NCBI GenBank assembly: GCA_933228675.1
Contig: OW121743.1
Coordinates: 49,882,422-49,946,421, forward strand
Direction: 5' to 3'
Source of the DNA: Stomorhina lunata
Lineage: Eukaryota > Arthropoda > Insecta > Diptera > Rhiniidae
Length of the DNA: 64,000 nucleotides
This document shows positions 10,678 to 22,369 of the stretch, piece by piece. The first letter of the stretch is position 1, and each line of letters begins with the position of its first letter. Under the pieces are notes generated by a model. It saw only the letters and a list, made by a program, of their open reading frames with translations. It searched no databases and was not told the DNA's origin. The position numbers and the translations under genes were made by a program.

Positions 10678-12027
10678 GTCATCACAAGTCTACTTTCGAC
10701 TACACAGTAATTTATCTACTTATATCATCAACCCGAAGATAAATGTAGCTGACATCGCAGTTGTCAATTTCGGCAAACACCCTCAAATCCAGATGGGTTA
10801 CATATGAAAGATAATTTGTATAATAGGCAATTTATAGCAGACCATTTGATGACTTCAATTCTTTACATCAAGACACTTTCAGACACTTCTAATGTCTAAC
10901 AACAATTTTTGATTGATGGCATTTTTTTTTATTTTCCTATTTAATGGCCAAGTTAGGCATTGATTTTATTACGTTGCCTTCCTTCTTATAAGAAAAGTAA
11001 AAGAAATTTCAAAAAAAAAAAAAAGAATTAAGCTTATTTTTGTCATAGAATCTAATGATTACATGCCTTAAAGGTCTGTCAATAAATGAATCTATTTTTT
11101 TTCACAAAAATTAAAAAATTAAAGGGAAATAAAAGTAAAAAAAAAACATAAATCCTGTTACTTAAGCCATTTATTACCTGACATTTATTATTTACTTTAC
11201 TCGACTTATTTACGTGCCATTCACTTTTTTCGTTCTTCACAATTTTCGTCTCCGGCTTTTCGTTCTTTTTTCTTTCTATTGGCTTTTCAGTTTCGTGGAA
11301 GAAGTAGAAGAAAAGGAATTAAATTTAATGCCATAAATAAAATTTACTGCCATTAATTTTTTTTTTATTAAATGTTTGGGAAAAAATGCGTTGATAAGTT
11401 ACGCATGTTTGTTCCTGCTTATAAATAAATTGGCTGAATTTATGCCAGAATAAATGAAAATTTATAGGGAAACGGAAGGAAGCTCAAAGTTTGAGTGGAA
11501 ATACAATAACACAAAAAAATAATGGTTTCAAATCATTTGTCTGTATTAGTGAGTTACACGTATTTTAAGTACAAACAATAACAAAAAAAAATGGAAGAAA
11601 AATAAATTTAAATTGTAACATCAATCATTGTCTGAGTTTGTGGCACCTAAATAAAATAACTTTGATTTACTTTCCTCCTTTTCCTTAGTCTTCTTATCCT
11701 CTTTTCATTCCCTTCATTTCCTTTGCAGTTCACCTGTTTCTTTTTTGGTTAATGGCCAGATAATAACTTGTTTCCTTTAAGAGCCTTTGCCATATAATTA
11801 CAGTTATTCTGTTTTCCGCCTCGCTTATCACTTAATTTCAAGTATCGTATTAATTAATATGTTTTACCGGTGTCCCGGTTGATTAATGTCCACTTCTAGT
11901 CCTTGTAAATTAAGTTACAACACAATTTTGAAAATTACAACAAAAAGGACAACAATGGGAGAAGCAAATTTTTTGAAAGGGTATCAAAGGAAAATTACTT
12001 GGGGCTATTTAAAAGGTATAATTATAT
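10678..12027. other. AT-rich non-repetitive stretch, no gene recognised
   Basis: About 1.3 kb of unique-looking AT-rich sequence. Short open frames (for example 11886-12083 on the plus strand) have no recognisable domain. It could be intron or intergenic DNA of the host. Confidence 0.4.
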
Positions 12028-12125
12028 TTAGACTAAGAAACATACTAAGACATAGACTAAGACTATACAAAGATATGGACTAAGACAAGACAACAAGATA
12101 TAGACTAAGACACAGACTATAATAG
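12028..12125. repeat. short degenerate tandem repeat, GACTAAGACATA type
   Basis: About seven imperfect copies of ACTAAGACATAG / ACTAAGACTATAC type units of roughly 12-16 bases, directly before the large satellite. It makes a stop-poor frame that should not be read as coding. Confidence 0.6.
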
Positions 12126-14166
12126 AAACAATTTTTAATGAATATTTTTCTATAAAAAAATTTTAATGAAAATTTTTCTACAGTAAAAGTTTTTTTTAAA
12201 AAAATTTTTCTATAAAAGAATATTTAATTAAATATTTTCTATAAAATAAAAATTATAATAAAAATTTTTCTATACAAAAAAAATTTTAATAAAAATTTTT
12301 CTATAAAAAATTGTTAGTAAAACTTTTTCTACGGAAAAAATTTCAAAAATTTACTTCTTGTAGGAAATTTTTCAAAAACAACCTTTTCTTTAGAAAATTT
12401 TTCAAAAATTTCCTATAAAAAGAAATTTTTTAAAAAATTTACTTTTTATAGGAAATTTTTCAAAAATTTACTTTTTATAGGAAATTTTTAAAAAATTTCC
12501 TTTTTATAGGAAATTTTTCAAAAATTTACTTTTTATAGGAAATTTTTCAAAAATTTCCTATTTTTATAGGAAATTTTTCAAAAATTTACTTTTTATAGGA
12601 AATTTTTCAAAAATTTACTTTTTATAGGAAATTTTTCAAAAATTTACTTTTTATAGGAAATTTTTCAAAAATTTACTTTTTATAGGAAATTTTTCAAAAA
12701 TTTACTTTTTATAGGAAATTTTTCAAAAATTTACTTTTTATAGGAAATTTTTCAAAAATTTGCTCTTTATAGGAAATTTTTCAAAAATTTACTTTTTATA
12801 GGAAATTTTTTTAAAAATTTACTTTTTATAGGAAATTTTTCAAAAATTTCCTATTTTTATAGGAAATTTTTCAAAAATTTACTTTTTATAGGAAATTTTT
12901 CAAATATTTCCTATTTTTATAGGAAATTTTTCAAAAATTTACTTTTTATAGGAAATTTTTCAAAAATTTACTTTTTATAGGAAATTTTTCAAAAATTTAC
13001 TTTTTATAGGAAATTTTTCAAAAATTTACTTTTTATAGGAAATTTTTCAAAAATTTACTTTTTATAGGAAATTTTTCAAAAATTTACTTTTTATAGGAAA
13101 TTTTTCAAAAATTTACTTTTTATAGGAAATTTTTCAAAAATTTACTTTTTATAGGAAATTTTTCAAAAATTTCCTATTTTTATAGGAAATTTTTCAAAAA
13201 TTTACTTTTTATAGGAAATTTTTCAAAAATTTACTTTTTATAGGAAATTTTTCAAAAATTTACTTTTTATAGGAAATTTTTCAAAAATTTACTTTTTATA
13301 GGAAATTTTTCAAAAATTTACTTTTTATAGGAAATTTTTCAAAAATTTGCTCTTAATAGGAAATTTTTCAAAAATTTACTTTTTATAGGAAATTTTTTAA
13401 AAATTTACTTTTTATAGGAAATTTTTCAAAAATTTACTTTTTATAGGAAATTTTTCAAAAATTTACTTTTTATAGGAAATTTTTCAAAAATTTACTTTTT
13501 ATAGGAAATTTTTCAAAAATTTACTCTTTATAGGAAATTTTTCAAAAATTTACTTTTTATAGGAAATTTTTCAAAAATTTACTTTTTATAGGAAATTTTT
13601 TAAAAATTTACTTTTTATAGGAAATTTTTCAAAAATTTACTTTTTATAGGAAATTTTTCAAAAATTTACTTTTTATAGGAAATTTTTCAAAAATTTACTT
13701 CTTATAGGAAATTTTTCAAAAATTTACTTTTTATAGGAAATTTTTCAAAAATTTACTTTTTATAGGAAATTTTTCAAAAATTTACTTTTTATAGGAAATT
13801 TTTCAAAAATTTACTTTTTATAGGAAATTTTTCAAAAATTTACTTTTTATAGGAAATTTTTCAAAAATTTACTTTTTATAGGAAATTTTTCAAAAATTTA
13901 CTTTTTATAGGAAATTTTTCAAAAATTTACTTTTTATAGGAAATTTTTCAAAAATTTACTTTTTATAGGAAATTTTTCAAAAATTTACTTTTTATAGGAA
14001 ATTTTTCAAAAATTTACTTTTTATAGGAAATTTTTCAAAAATTTACTTTTTATAGGAAATTTTTCAAAAATTTACTTTTTATAGGAAATTTTTCAAAAAT
14101 TTACTTTTTATAGGAAATTTTTCAAAAATTTACTTTTTATAGGAAATTTTTTCAAAAATTTACTTT
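12126..14166. repeat. satellite array 1, 29-bp unit, about 60 copies
   Basis: From about 12350 the unit ATAGGAAATTTTTC then AAAAATTTACTTTTT repeats with a strict 29-bp period (for example 12961, 12990, 13019). Scattered 31-bp variants carry CCTATTTTTATAGG instead of ACTTTTTATAGG. The left flank (12126-12350) is a decayed relative with TTTTTCTATAAAAAAATTTT units. The right edge is sharp and joins a B fragment at 14167. No coding content. Confidence 0.95.
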
Positions 14167-14480
14167 GTAATTTATTAGCAAATAAGCGATTAGCCTAGAT
14201 AAAGTTATACGGGAGCTGTCGTCAAATGTGAACCGATTTTTCCCATTTTTTCCGATTTTCCAAGATGTAAGAATATATATGCCAAATTCCAGTGTCCTAT
14301 ATCTTTTCGTTAAGGTTTTATTGTGCCGACAACACAGACAGACAGGCAGACATCGCTCAATCGTCTTAGAATTTCATAAGGATTCCGAATATATATCCTT
14401 TTTGGCTTTTGAGCCACTACTAAGAAAATTACAAGCCGAAAGACAATATACCCCCATTCTTTTTGAGGCTGAATGTAATA
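14167..14480 (-). mobile_element. family B fragment, copy 3
   Basis: Starts abruptly after the satellite with TTATTAGCAAATAAGCGATT and runs through ATACGGGAGCTGTCGTCAAA, a CAGACAGACAGGCAGACATC tract and TTCATAAGGATTCCGAATAT to ATACCCCCATTCTTTTTGA. It is the start-proximal part of a B element in minus orientation. The rest is missing, replaced by the satellite edge. Confidence 0.7.
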
Positions 14481-14752
14481 ATACTAGGACTAATTTATCA
14501 AAACTCAAACATTTTTCAAATATATTAATATCAATGCAATTTTTTTGTTTTTACTAAAAAATCATACAACAGGGATTTCAAAACATATTCCTTTTAAACT
14601 TAATTAGACTCTTACTTGTGTCAAAAATAAATGACAGAAAATTTAAATAATAATCTCAATTATTTCCCAGTGACACCAATTTCTATCAATTAGTCGTAGT
14701 TGTATTGGTGTAAAATTTCATTTGTATTGAAGCCGAATAAAAAGCAGAAAAA
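14481..14752. other. AT-rich spacer, nothing recognised
   Basis: Short non-repetitive AT-rich segment between the B fragment and A copy 2. No feature supported. Confidence 0.4.
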
Positions 14753-15387
14753 TTAGGGTATTATAAGTTTGTGCTGAAGTATGTAACGCATGAAAATATT
14801 TGTCTTAGACGCACCTGTTAGTATACCAATAGGCTTGGAATCACTTTCTGAGTCGATTTAGCGATGTCCGTCCGTCCGTCTGGCTGGCTGGCTGGACCCC
14901 CATGTAAACCTTGTAATCAAACTACAGGCCGCAATTCTAAAGATAATTTGATGAAATTTGACACAGATCATTTTTTTGATAATGGGACTATGGCTATTGA
15001 AATTCGTCAATCGGTCCATTATTTATGGTACCTCTCATAGGTCCCATTTCCCGGAATTGATATATTGGCCTCAAATATCAATATTTTTTCATGAAATTTA
15101 AATTAAATACTGCTTATGTAAACATAAATCACTGTACCAAATTTCGGTTAAATCGGGCCACATTTGACCATAGCTCCCATACAAACTTTTCTTTAAAAAC
15201 GCACCAAATGAGACAAAAATTAGTAAAACGCTCGTAAATCTAAAGATAATAAAAATTTTAAGTTTGTTTTTTGCATACATAATTTTTGTAACAACCGTAA
15301 TCAATTTGCAAAATTTCGAGATAATCGGTCCACATTTGACCCTAGCTCTCATATAAGTCCAAATGACGGAAACAGCTTAAATATATA

Positions 15388-16690
15388 ATGGGTGTTTTTT
15401 TAGAGGTATAGAACTTCGAATTGAAATAAAACACAAGAAAATCGTTTTAATGTCCATCAATTTGGCTTTATTGGAAGGAAAATTTTATGTCATTAATGTT
15501 TAAATATGATTTCGTGCATGTGGCCGCCGCGGCTGGCTCGAATAAAGCCAATTCTACAGGTCCAATTTTCAACTACTATTTCGAGCATATGGGACCGTAT
15601 GTTGGCAATAACGACACGAATGTTGGCTTCCAAGTCCCCTAACGTTTCTGGTTTGTTGGCGTAGACGAGCGACTTCACATATCCCCAAAGAAAATAATCC
15701 AGTGGTGTCAAATCGCACGATCTTGGTGGCCAATTGACAGGTCCATTCCGCGAAATTATGCGCTCATCGAATGTTTCCTTCAATAAATCAATTGTGACGT
15801 GCGCTGTGTGGCATGTAGCGTCGTCTTGTTGGAACCACAACTCATCCACATTCATGCCATCCAACTGGGGAACAAAATAGTCGGTTATCATGGCTCTATA
15901 CCGGTATCCATTTATGGTAACTGACTCTCCAGCATTATTTCGGAAGAAGTATGGCCCAATGACTCCACCAGCCCATAGAGCACACCAAACAGTCAGTTTT
16001 TGTGGATGTAATGGCGTCTCAAGGGTCTCATGTGGATTCTCTTCACTCCAAATGCGGCAATTTTGCTTGTTGACGTAGCCATTCAACCAAAAATGAGCCT
16101 CATTACTGAACAAAATTTTGCGATAAAAATCAACATCGAGATCAATCTCATTTTCGGCCCATACACCAAAATCACGACGCATTGCATGGTCTCGCGGCTT
16201 TAATTCTTGCACAAGCTGGATCTTGTAAGGTCGCAAGCCAAGATCTTTGCGCAAAATCTTCCATAAAGTTGATGGACAAAGCTCCAATTGCTGTGCACGG
16301 TGGCGAATCGATTCATTCGGGTCCTCTTCAACACTTTGCTCTACAGCGGCAATTGTTTCTTTGGTGCGCATTGTTCGACGTCGCTGCGGATGCGTATTAT
16401 CACATAGAGTAAACGTAGTGCGAAAACGATCCATGGTTAACCGAATTAATTGCTCTGATGGACGATTATGTCGACCATAAAATGGACGGAGCTTGCGGTA
16501 AACTTCGCGAACTGAACCATTATTTTCGAAATAAATTTGCACGATTTGCAAGCGTTGTTCTTTTGTCAACCTGTTCATGATGAAATGGCAAACCAAACTA
16601 AATATTAATCACTTGACAGCTGACAAAATGGCCGCCAGTTAAAAAAGTGATGCCAACTTGAAGTTCTATACCTCAATAAAAAACACCAGA
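15388..16690 (-). mobile_element. mariner/Tc1-superfamily transposon, near intact
   Basis: Terminal inverted repeats share GGTGTTTTTT and GAGGTATAGAACTTC (15391-15416 and, inverted, 16655-16687). TA lies at both edges (15386-15387 and 16691-16692), the usual mariner target duplication, and comparison with uninterrupted A copies shows the host site. The element is about 1.3 kb and carries one full-length transposase frame on the minus strand. Its ends and frame are well preserved compared with every other transposon here, so it is probably the youngest. Confidence 0.9.
15493..16596 (-). CDS. mariner-like transposase, first catalytic Asp replaced by Asn
   Basis: 367-residue uninterrupted frame. 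Transposases of this type bind the element's inverted repeats in the nucleus and cut and paste it. The N-terminal region (LTKEQRLQIVQIYFEN onward, residues about 9-60) is a helix-turn-helix of the DUF4817 type. A second DNA-binding part includes LCPSTLWKILRKDLGLRPYK (about 105-125). The catalytic core has FSNEAHFWLNG, WFQQDDATCHT and PPRSCDLTPLDYFLWGYVK. Catalytic positions are residue 165 (Asn, codon AAT at 16104-16102), Asp 258 and Asp 295, with about 36 residues between the last two. Relatives have FSDEAHF at the first position (family knowledge), so this copy is probably unable to cleave although the frame is intact. The second Met at 16578 may be the real start. The tail HEIIFKH matches the family end. 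Confidence 0.9.
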   Translation of the reverse strand: MVCHFIMNRLTKEQRLQIVQIYFENNGSVREVYRKLRPFYGRHNRPSEQLIRLTMDRFRTTFTLCDNTHPQRRRTMRTKETIAAVEQSVEEDPNESIRHRAQQLELCPSTLWKILRKDLGLRPYKIQLVQELKPRDHAMRRDFGVWAENEIDLDVDFYRKILFSNEAHFWLNGYVNKQNCRIWSEENPHETLETPLHPQKLTVWCALWAGGVIGPYFFRNNAGESVTINGYRYRAMITDYFVPQLDGMNVDELWFQQDDATCHTAHVTIDLLKETFDERIISRNGPVNWPPRSCDLTPLDYFLWGYVKSLVYANKPETLGDLEANIRVVIANIRSHMLEIVVENWTCRIGFIRASRGGHMHEIIFKH

Positions 16691-16830
16691 TATGTTTTGA
16701 GAAAATGTTTGTATGATGGCAAAGTTTAGCAAATATTTGTCTTTACACAGGAAAAATAACACCTTTGACCTTAGTGGTGAAGGGTATCGTATGGTCGGGC
16801 TTGACCGACTGTAGCACTTTCGTACTTGTT

Positions 16831-18183
16831 TTTGTCTACATGTATTCCCTCCAGACTAAGTAAATATTAGTTTTAAAAATATCACAGAATTTGATTTTAT
16901 TTATTATTCACTTTGTTTTTTTTAATTATAAAATTTTTTAGAAGTTATAGTTGTATTTTTTTTTATTTATCATATCAAACAAAAAACTTTTCATTATTGC
17001 CATTACCCAGATTATTAGTACTTTGAATTTTTATGGTTATGACGACTAGTTTTTCTTTTATGATGATTATTATTATTATTACGAACTATTATTGCTTTTT
17101 ATTCCCCAAAGGTAATATTTTTATTTTGATTAGGAGAATAATAGAAAAAAATGCAAATGTATGTTAAGTTATCTTTATGTCTGTCTGTTTGCAACTACAA
17201 CAACAAGTCACTGAAGGAATATAAGAGAAATGTTTTTTAATTTAAATTTTTCATCATAAATATTTTAGAGCTAAACAAGTAAAAAGTATTGTTTAGTTTA
17301 TGACAAAACCTCAAATCTTAATTACAAAATATTAGTTTATTTGTTAGTTTTTTGGTCTTTTATAAATATTATTTTTTCTTCTTCTTTCTGTTCTATTCCC
17401 TAACAAAAATTTTGGTTTAGTTTAATTAAAACAAATGCTGAGTTGTAGTTATAACGATAACTTTAATTAATTCTGAAGTAATACTACTATTTATGTGCTT
17501 GAGTGACTTTGTAAAAAGAAAATATTTAAATGGAAGTGGGTAAAGTAATAAATCATTTTTATACAAAAAAAAAAAAAAAAAATGTTTTTGCTGGAAATAT
17601 TTGAAAGCTAAAAGGGAAAGCCAAATATCTTTAAGGCCTACACATTGGCTAAGAACTATGACAGTGATGTTAAGTATAATAGCAAATTATGTATATGGGC
17701 ATTTCCATGAAATGGTCCACCGTTAGTTAAAAAATCAAAACGCTCGCATAATACTTTTAAGAACAGAAAATTGAAAAGAAACTGTTAAGATTTTATTATG
17801 TAAACAAATTTTCAGCCTATCATAATCTTAAATGCAAAAAAAATGGTATGTAAAACGAAAGGCTCTTTCATTCAATTTAAAAGCTTTAACATCCATTATT
17901 TGTCATTGCTGCTGACGAAAATAATATATATGTAATATTGCAGATTGGTATGTAAGTAACTGATACAACAACAAATGAATATAAAAATGTGAGATGAGAG
18001 CAAACTGTGCATCAATAACGGAATATTTAAATGTTTTTTTCGGCAACATTCCTCTGTCACGTGCGTAAGGCAAAAGAACTACATAATGCCACTAGTTGCT
18101 CATTATCAGTTGAAGTGTCTTGTTGTTTAGTTTCTAAAGCAAGTTTTTTGTTTGCTTAAATAAATTATTGAAATTAATAGCCT
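16831..18183. other. AT-rich non-repetitive stretch, no gene recognised
   Basis: About 1.35 kb without recognisable coding sequence. It includes an A-tract (17569-17581) and TGTCACGTGCGTAAG at 18055, a motif that recurs inside the foldback spacer. Possibly intron or intergenic DNA. Confidence 0.4.
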
Positions 18184-20727
18184 TCTTCAAATGAATATTC
18201 ATTTAAATTTATATGAAAATTGATTTTTAACATATTTATACATTTGTTTAAAAAACAACCTACAAAAAAATACTGAAAATATGTAACATTTGAAAATATC
18301 AGTTGTTTAGTTTTTATAATTTTTTTCAATTATTGTATCAAATATAATTCGTATTTGTTTAATTATTGTTTTTCCTTAAGTATCTTAGGTTTGCTTACTG
18401 AAGAAACTTTTTGTAATACTGGCCGCCTATCACGGGGTATGGCCTAAGCAAACAACAAACTTTGTTTTGTCTGTTTGGTTTTTTGATGCCTTAAAGGATA
18501 TAACCTTTTTATGGTTTCGTCTTTTATGTTACGTTAATTATAAAAACAAATGAAAATTGTCCGTTTTACGGAAATTTTACGTAGTTTTTGACCATTCAAT
18601 TTTTTAAAAATAAATGAAAATTTCCGTTTTTTATACTAAAAATGTAGTTTAAATTTTTGTCAGTAATTTTTTTGAAAACAACTGAATATTCCGTTTTTAA
18701 AACTGAAAATGTAGTTTAAATATTTGTCAGTAAAATTTAAATGAAATATTTATTGAATTTGAATGAAAAATCAGTTGACCGGTTTTTAAATGAATATTCA
18801 TTCATTTCAAATTACATTTTAAGTTAATTTTACTGACATAATATTCTGAGTGTAAGTACGAAAAATTCAATGCTGTTTATTTATGTCCATTTGATAAATT
18901 TTATTTTAATTTAAGACAAGTAAGAAAGTGCTATAGTCGGTCAAGTCCGACCATACGATACCCTTCACCACTAAGGTCAAAGGTGTTCTTCTTCCTGTAT
19001 AAAGGCTAATATTTGCTAAATTTTGCCATCATAGAAACATTTTGTCAAAACTTATATATTTAAGCTGTTTTTGTCAGTTTGGCTTACATGGGGCCTAGGG
19101 TCAAATATGGACCGATTACCTTGAAATTTAGAAAATTGATTACGGCTTTTACAAAAATTATGTATGCAAAAAATGAACTCAGAATTCTCATTATCTTCAG
19201 ATTTACGAGTGTTTTAGTGATTTTTGCTTCATTTAGTGCGTTTTGACAGAAGAGTTTGTATGGGAGCTATGGTCAAATGTGGACCGATCTCAACGAAATT
19301 TTGTACAGTGATTCAGTTTTACATAAGGAGTATTTGCTTCAAAATGGAAAAATATTGATATTTGTGGCCAAAATATCAAGTGGGACCTATGGGAGGTACC
19401 ATAAATAATGGACCGATTTCAATAGCCATGGTCCCAATATCAAAACAATGATCTGTGCCAAATTTTTTCTTAAAAATTTCTGAAAATATATGTTAAATTA
19501 CTAAAATATGTATGAAGGTAAAAAGTGTCACGTGCGTAATGAACAAATTTGTTTTTTCTTATCCAACCAATGCATACTTGTTTTTGAACAAAACATGATT
19601 ATAAAGGTCCATTAATAGCCTTTATAAAAACATTTTTTCCGAAAAAAAAAATCTCCTATAATTCGCTTACTTTAACAATATTCCTTACGGCTCTAAAAGG
19701 CACTTACTTTTTTTGTCACGTGCCTAAGTCAACTTTGAATGCATGGAACTTGGGTACTCAGTGCTCAATTTTTTAATATATATACTTTTTAGAAAGAACT
19801 CATCACATATAATGTACGATTCTAAAATTCATTCAAAAATTCCAATCCATTTTTATTTCCACAATATTCAAAGACAATAAAACGTGTAAAAATGTCACGT
19901 ACATAACCATGGAAGTACCCATATGTTAAAAATAGAGTACCGCATAGAGTGCGATCATATGTTCTACTAAGCACAAAAAAAATAGAAAAAATAGCAAAAA
20001 AAAATGTATAATGACATTTCTTATATGAAGATGTCGTCTCTTAAATGTACTTGACACACTCAGAATATTGTGTAAGTAAAATTAACTTAAAATGTAATTT
20101 GAAATGAAAGAATATTCATTTAAAAACCGGTCAACTGATTTTTCATTCAAATTCAATAAATATTTCATTTAAATTTAACTGACAAATATTTAAACTACAT
20201 TTTCAGTTTTAAAAACGGAATATTCAGTTGTTTTCAAAAAAATTACTGACAAAAATTTAAACTACATTTTTAGTTTTAAAAACGGAATATTCAGTTGTTT
20301 TTAAAAAATTGAATGGTAAAAAACTACGTAAAATTTCCATAAAACGGGCAATTTTCATTTCTTTTTGTAATTAACGTAATATAAAAGACGAAACCATAAA
20401 AAGGTTATATCTTTTAAGGCATCAAAAAACCAAACAGACAAAGCAAAGTTTGTCGTTTGCTTAGGCCATACCCCGTGATAGGCGGCCAGTATTATAAAAA
20501 GCTTCTTCAGTAAGCAAACCTACGATACTTAAGGAAAACCAATAATTCAACAATTACGAATTATATTTGATACAATAATTGAAAAATATATAAAAATTAA
20601 ACAACTGATATTTTCAAATGTTACGGATTTTCAGTATTTTTTTGTAGGTTGTTTTTTAAACAAATGTATAAATATGTTAAAAATCAATTTTCATGTAAAT
20701 TTAAATGAATATTCATTTGAAAACAAC
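18184..20727. mobile_element. large foldback element, about 680-bp inverted arms
   Basis: The left arm 18184-18856 and right arm 20047-20727 are inverted copies over essentially their full length. Matching landmarks include AATGAATATTCATTTAAATT at the outer edges, CTGGCCGCCTATCACGGGGT (18419) against ACCCCGTGATAGGCGGCCAG (20469), AAAACGGAATATTCAGTTGT tandem blocks, and CTCAGAATATT at the inner edges. The spacer (18857-20046) contains a family A fragment and several CACGTG-type motifs but no transposase. Arms with internal subrepeats and no gene are typical of foldback-class elements; family membership is inference. Confidence 0.8.
18916..19465 (-). mobile_element. family A fragment, copy 3, in foldback spacer
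   Basis: Starts ACAAGTAAGAAAGTGCTATA, hairpin GTCGGTCAAGTCCGACC, then GATACCCTTCACCACTAAGG. It runs through TATGGGAGCTATGGTCAAAT and GGGACCTATGGGAGGTACCA, stopping around GATCTGTGCCAAATTTT. The other half of the element is absent. Confidence 0.75.
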
Positions 20728-20779
20728 ATAACCGAAAATTTCCTAAACAACATACAATCAGTTACTGTAATAATTTCCT

Positions 20780-21205
20780 GAGTGCAGTTTCGTCCACAGT
20801 CTAGTTCTGGTTTACGGTGTTAAACATTTGTAATGAAAAGACCCAGACCTAACAAAGAATACTCGGTTTTTTTGTTCAAAATTATTTTTATTTACGAACG
20901 TCGTCTCCATCAAGAGCAAAGCAATCATCCTACTCAATACGACTTTTGTAAAATGATCGATCTTTTGCCTCAAAATACCCAATTTTACTTTTAAAACATT
21001 CAAAACGATTGTATGGACTTTTTGGTGTTAACGCCACATTTGGACGCCCACTGGGTTCTGGGCAACATCGGATGCTCTACGACGTGTAAAGTCAGCAAAC
21101 CAGCTGATAATTGTTGCTTCAACTGAAGCGGAGTAACCTTAACAACTTCCAATCCATTGCTATTGGTATTTTTTCTATCAAGAAACAATGAAAACGAAAT
21201 TATTT
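20780..21205 (-). pseudogene. mariner transposase relic (frameshifted)
   Basis: Minus-strand translation in three frames gives, in the order expected of a mariner N-terminal domain, YSASVEATIISWFADF (about 21126-21080), then SGRPNVALTPK (about 21050-21017), then KVHTIVLNVLKVKLG (about 21015-20970). These match the mariner helix-turn-helix, GRPR-like and linker regions. At least two frameshifts separate them, and the catalytic domain was not recognised downstream. Non-functional. It lies just outside the foldback arm. Confidence 0.6.
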
Positions 21206-21532
21206 TAATCCATTGTTTTTAAATTAAAAATTTAGTAACACTTTTAGCATGACAACTCAGAAACTACTAAATGGAATATAATGAAGTTTTAAAAGCTGTC
21301 TTTTGAATGTTAGTACCAATGGAAAAAGAGTTGAATAAAATATGACTGGTTCCATTTATGTATTAGGCAGACACCTTTTAATTATAAATATTCCTGACAA
21401 TATAGCAAACTTTTCACAATTAAGAAATTGGGGTAAGACTTTTGTCAAAAAATTGCTTCGTAATTGTTTGCAAAAATCTTTAAAACTAAACAAGGTATTA
21501 CGACGATTTTTAAAAACAGTATAGATTAATAT
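21206..21532. other. AT-rich spacer, nothing recognised
   Basis: AT-rich sequence. Overlapping open frames on both strands (21342-21601) have no recognisable domain. Confidence 0.35.
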
Positions 21533-22085
21533 CCCAGCAAAACTTTGGTAATGGCAAGTACTCTGATAACTGGTTACCTTGTAACGACTACAACATACCA
21601 TCCGAATAAATAATAAGTTATTACAGAAGTACTTATTTGTAATTAAGATGGTAATTTAAACTGAATGGCCCCGATTCAAATCCCACTAAGGGCAACAATT
21701 TTTTTTAGTTTTTTTTTTATTAAAAGAGTCTTTTTAAATGATTTTTGAATTTTAAGAACTTAAATATTATCTTCTGTAAAAAAAATTTGTAAAACTAACT
21801 CACGTTAATGAAAAAATACCATCATGAGTCAATTGTGATTATGTAGAACACCAAACACGATTCTAATTGGTCTTAACTTGGTAAGCCCAACTTATCTGGG
21901 TCATCCTTCATCTCAACTGTGGACACACACCTCCTCATGATATCACCCGGGGAGCTAGTTTAACACCCATTAATATTGTGAGTTAACATGTTCCGAGAGT
22001 TGTCCCATAAGATCGATAAAAATGGGTTAGGATTACGGGCTAGTAACCCTCTCTTGAAAAAAAATACAATTAAGAGGATAAAATT
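21533..22085 (-). mobile_element. TIR element M fragment, copy 4
   Basis: Starts CCCAGCAAAACTTTGGTAAT and continues with TACCATCCGAATAAATAATA, GGTAATTTAAACTGAATGGC, CACCCGGGGAGCTAGTTTAA and GGGTTAGGATTACGGGCTAG. This is the inverse of the sequence at 54050-54582. The other terminus is missing; similarity fades after about 22085. Confidence 0.7.
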
Positions 22086-22369
22086 AGAATTGCTCTGTTT
22101 TGAATTAGGGATAATCCTCCTGAAGAGAGGCCTAACCAACCAACCATGGGGAAAGGTTTCCCCATCAACATATTTTTGGTTTTATCAAAAAACTATTTAT
22201 TACAATAATAAATAATTGTAATAAATTAGGATCTTAGTGGACGAGTGAAACGAACAGAAGCTTTTGATCAATCGATATTTTGCATCTGATGAAATTTGTT
22301 GCAAGTTCATTTCTGGTACCAGAGGCAATGTCGATTAATTCTGGTCAATAAAGGTCCTTTATTTTTCGT
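22086..22369. other. unclassified sequence after element M fragment
   Basis: Weak similarity to the interior of element M copy 3 (TTCTAATTTTATCCTCTT inverted) and otherwise unrecognised sequence. Confidence 0.3.

Larger units (their letters stand above)
14753..16830 (+). mobile_element. family A element, copy 2, carrying a mariner
   Basis: Begins GGGTATTATAAGTTTGTGCT, has the GTCCGTCCGTCTGGCTGGCT tract (14870-14895) and ends GGTCGGGCTTGACCGACTGT and CTTTCGTACTTGTT. The 1.3-kb transposon at 15388-16690 is inserted between AGCTTAAATATA and TGTTTTGAGAAAATG. Uninterrupted A copies (for example 57841) have these two parts joined. Confidence 0.75.

Noticed and set aside
16182..16480. Plus-strand frames of 76-77 codons opposite the mariner transposase
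   Set aside because: Antisense shadows of the transposase frame; no similarity of their own.
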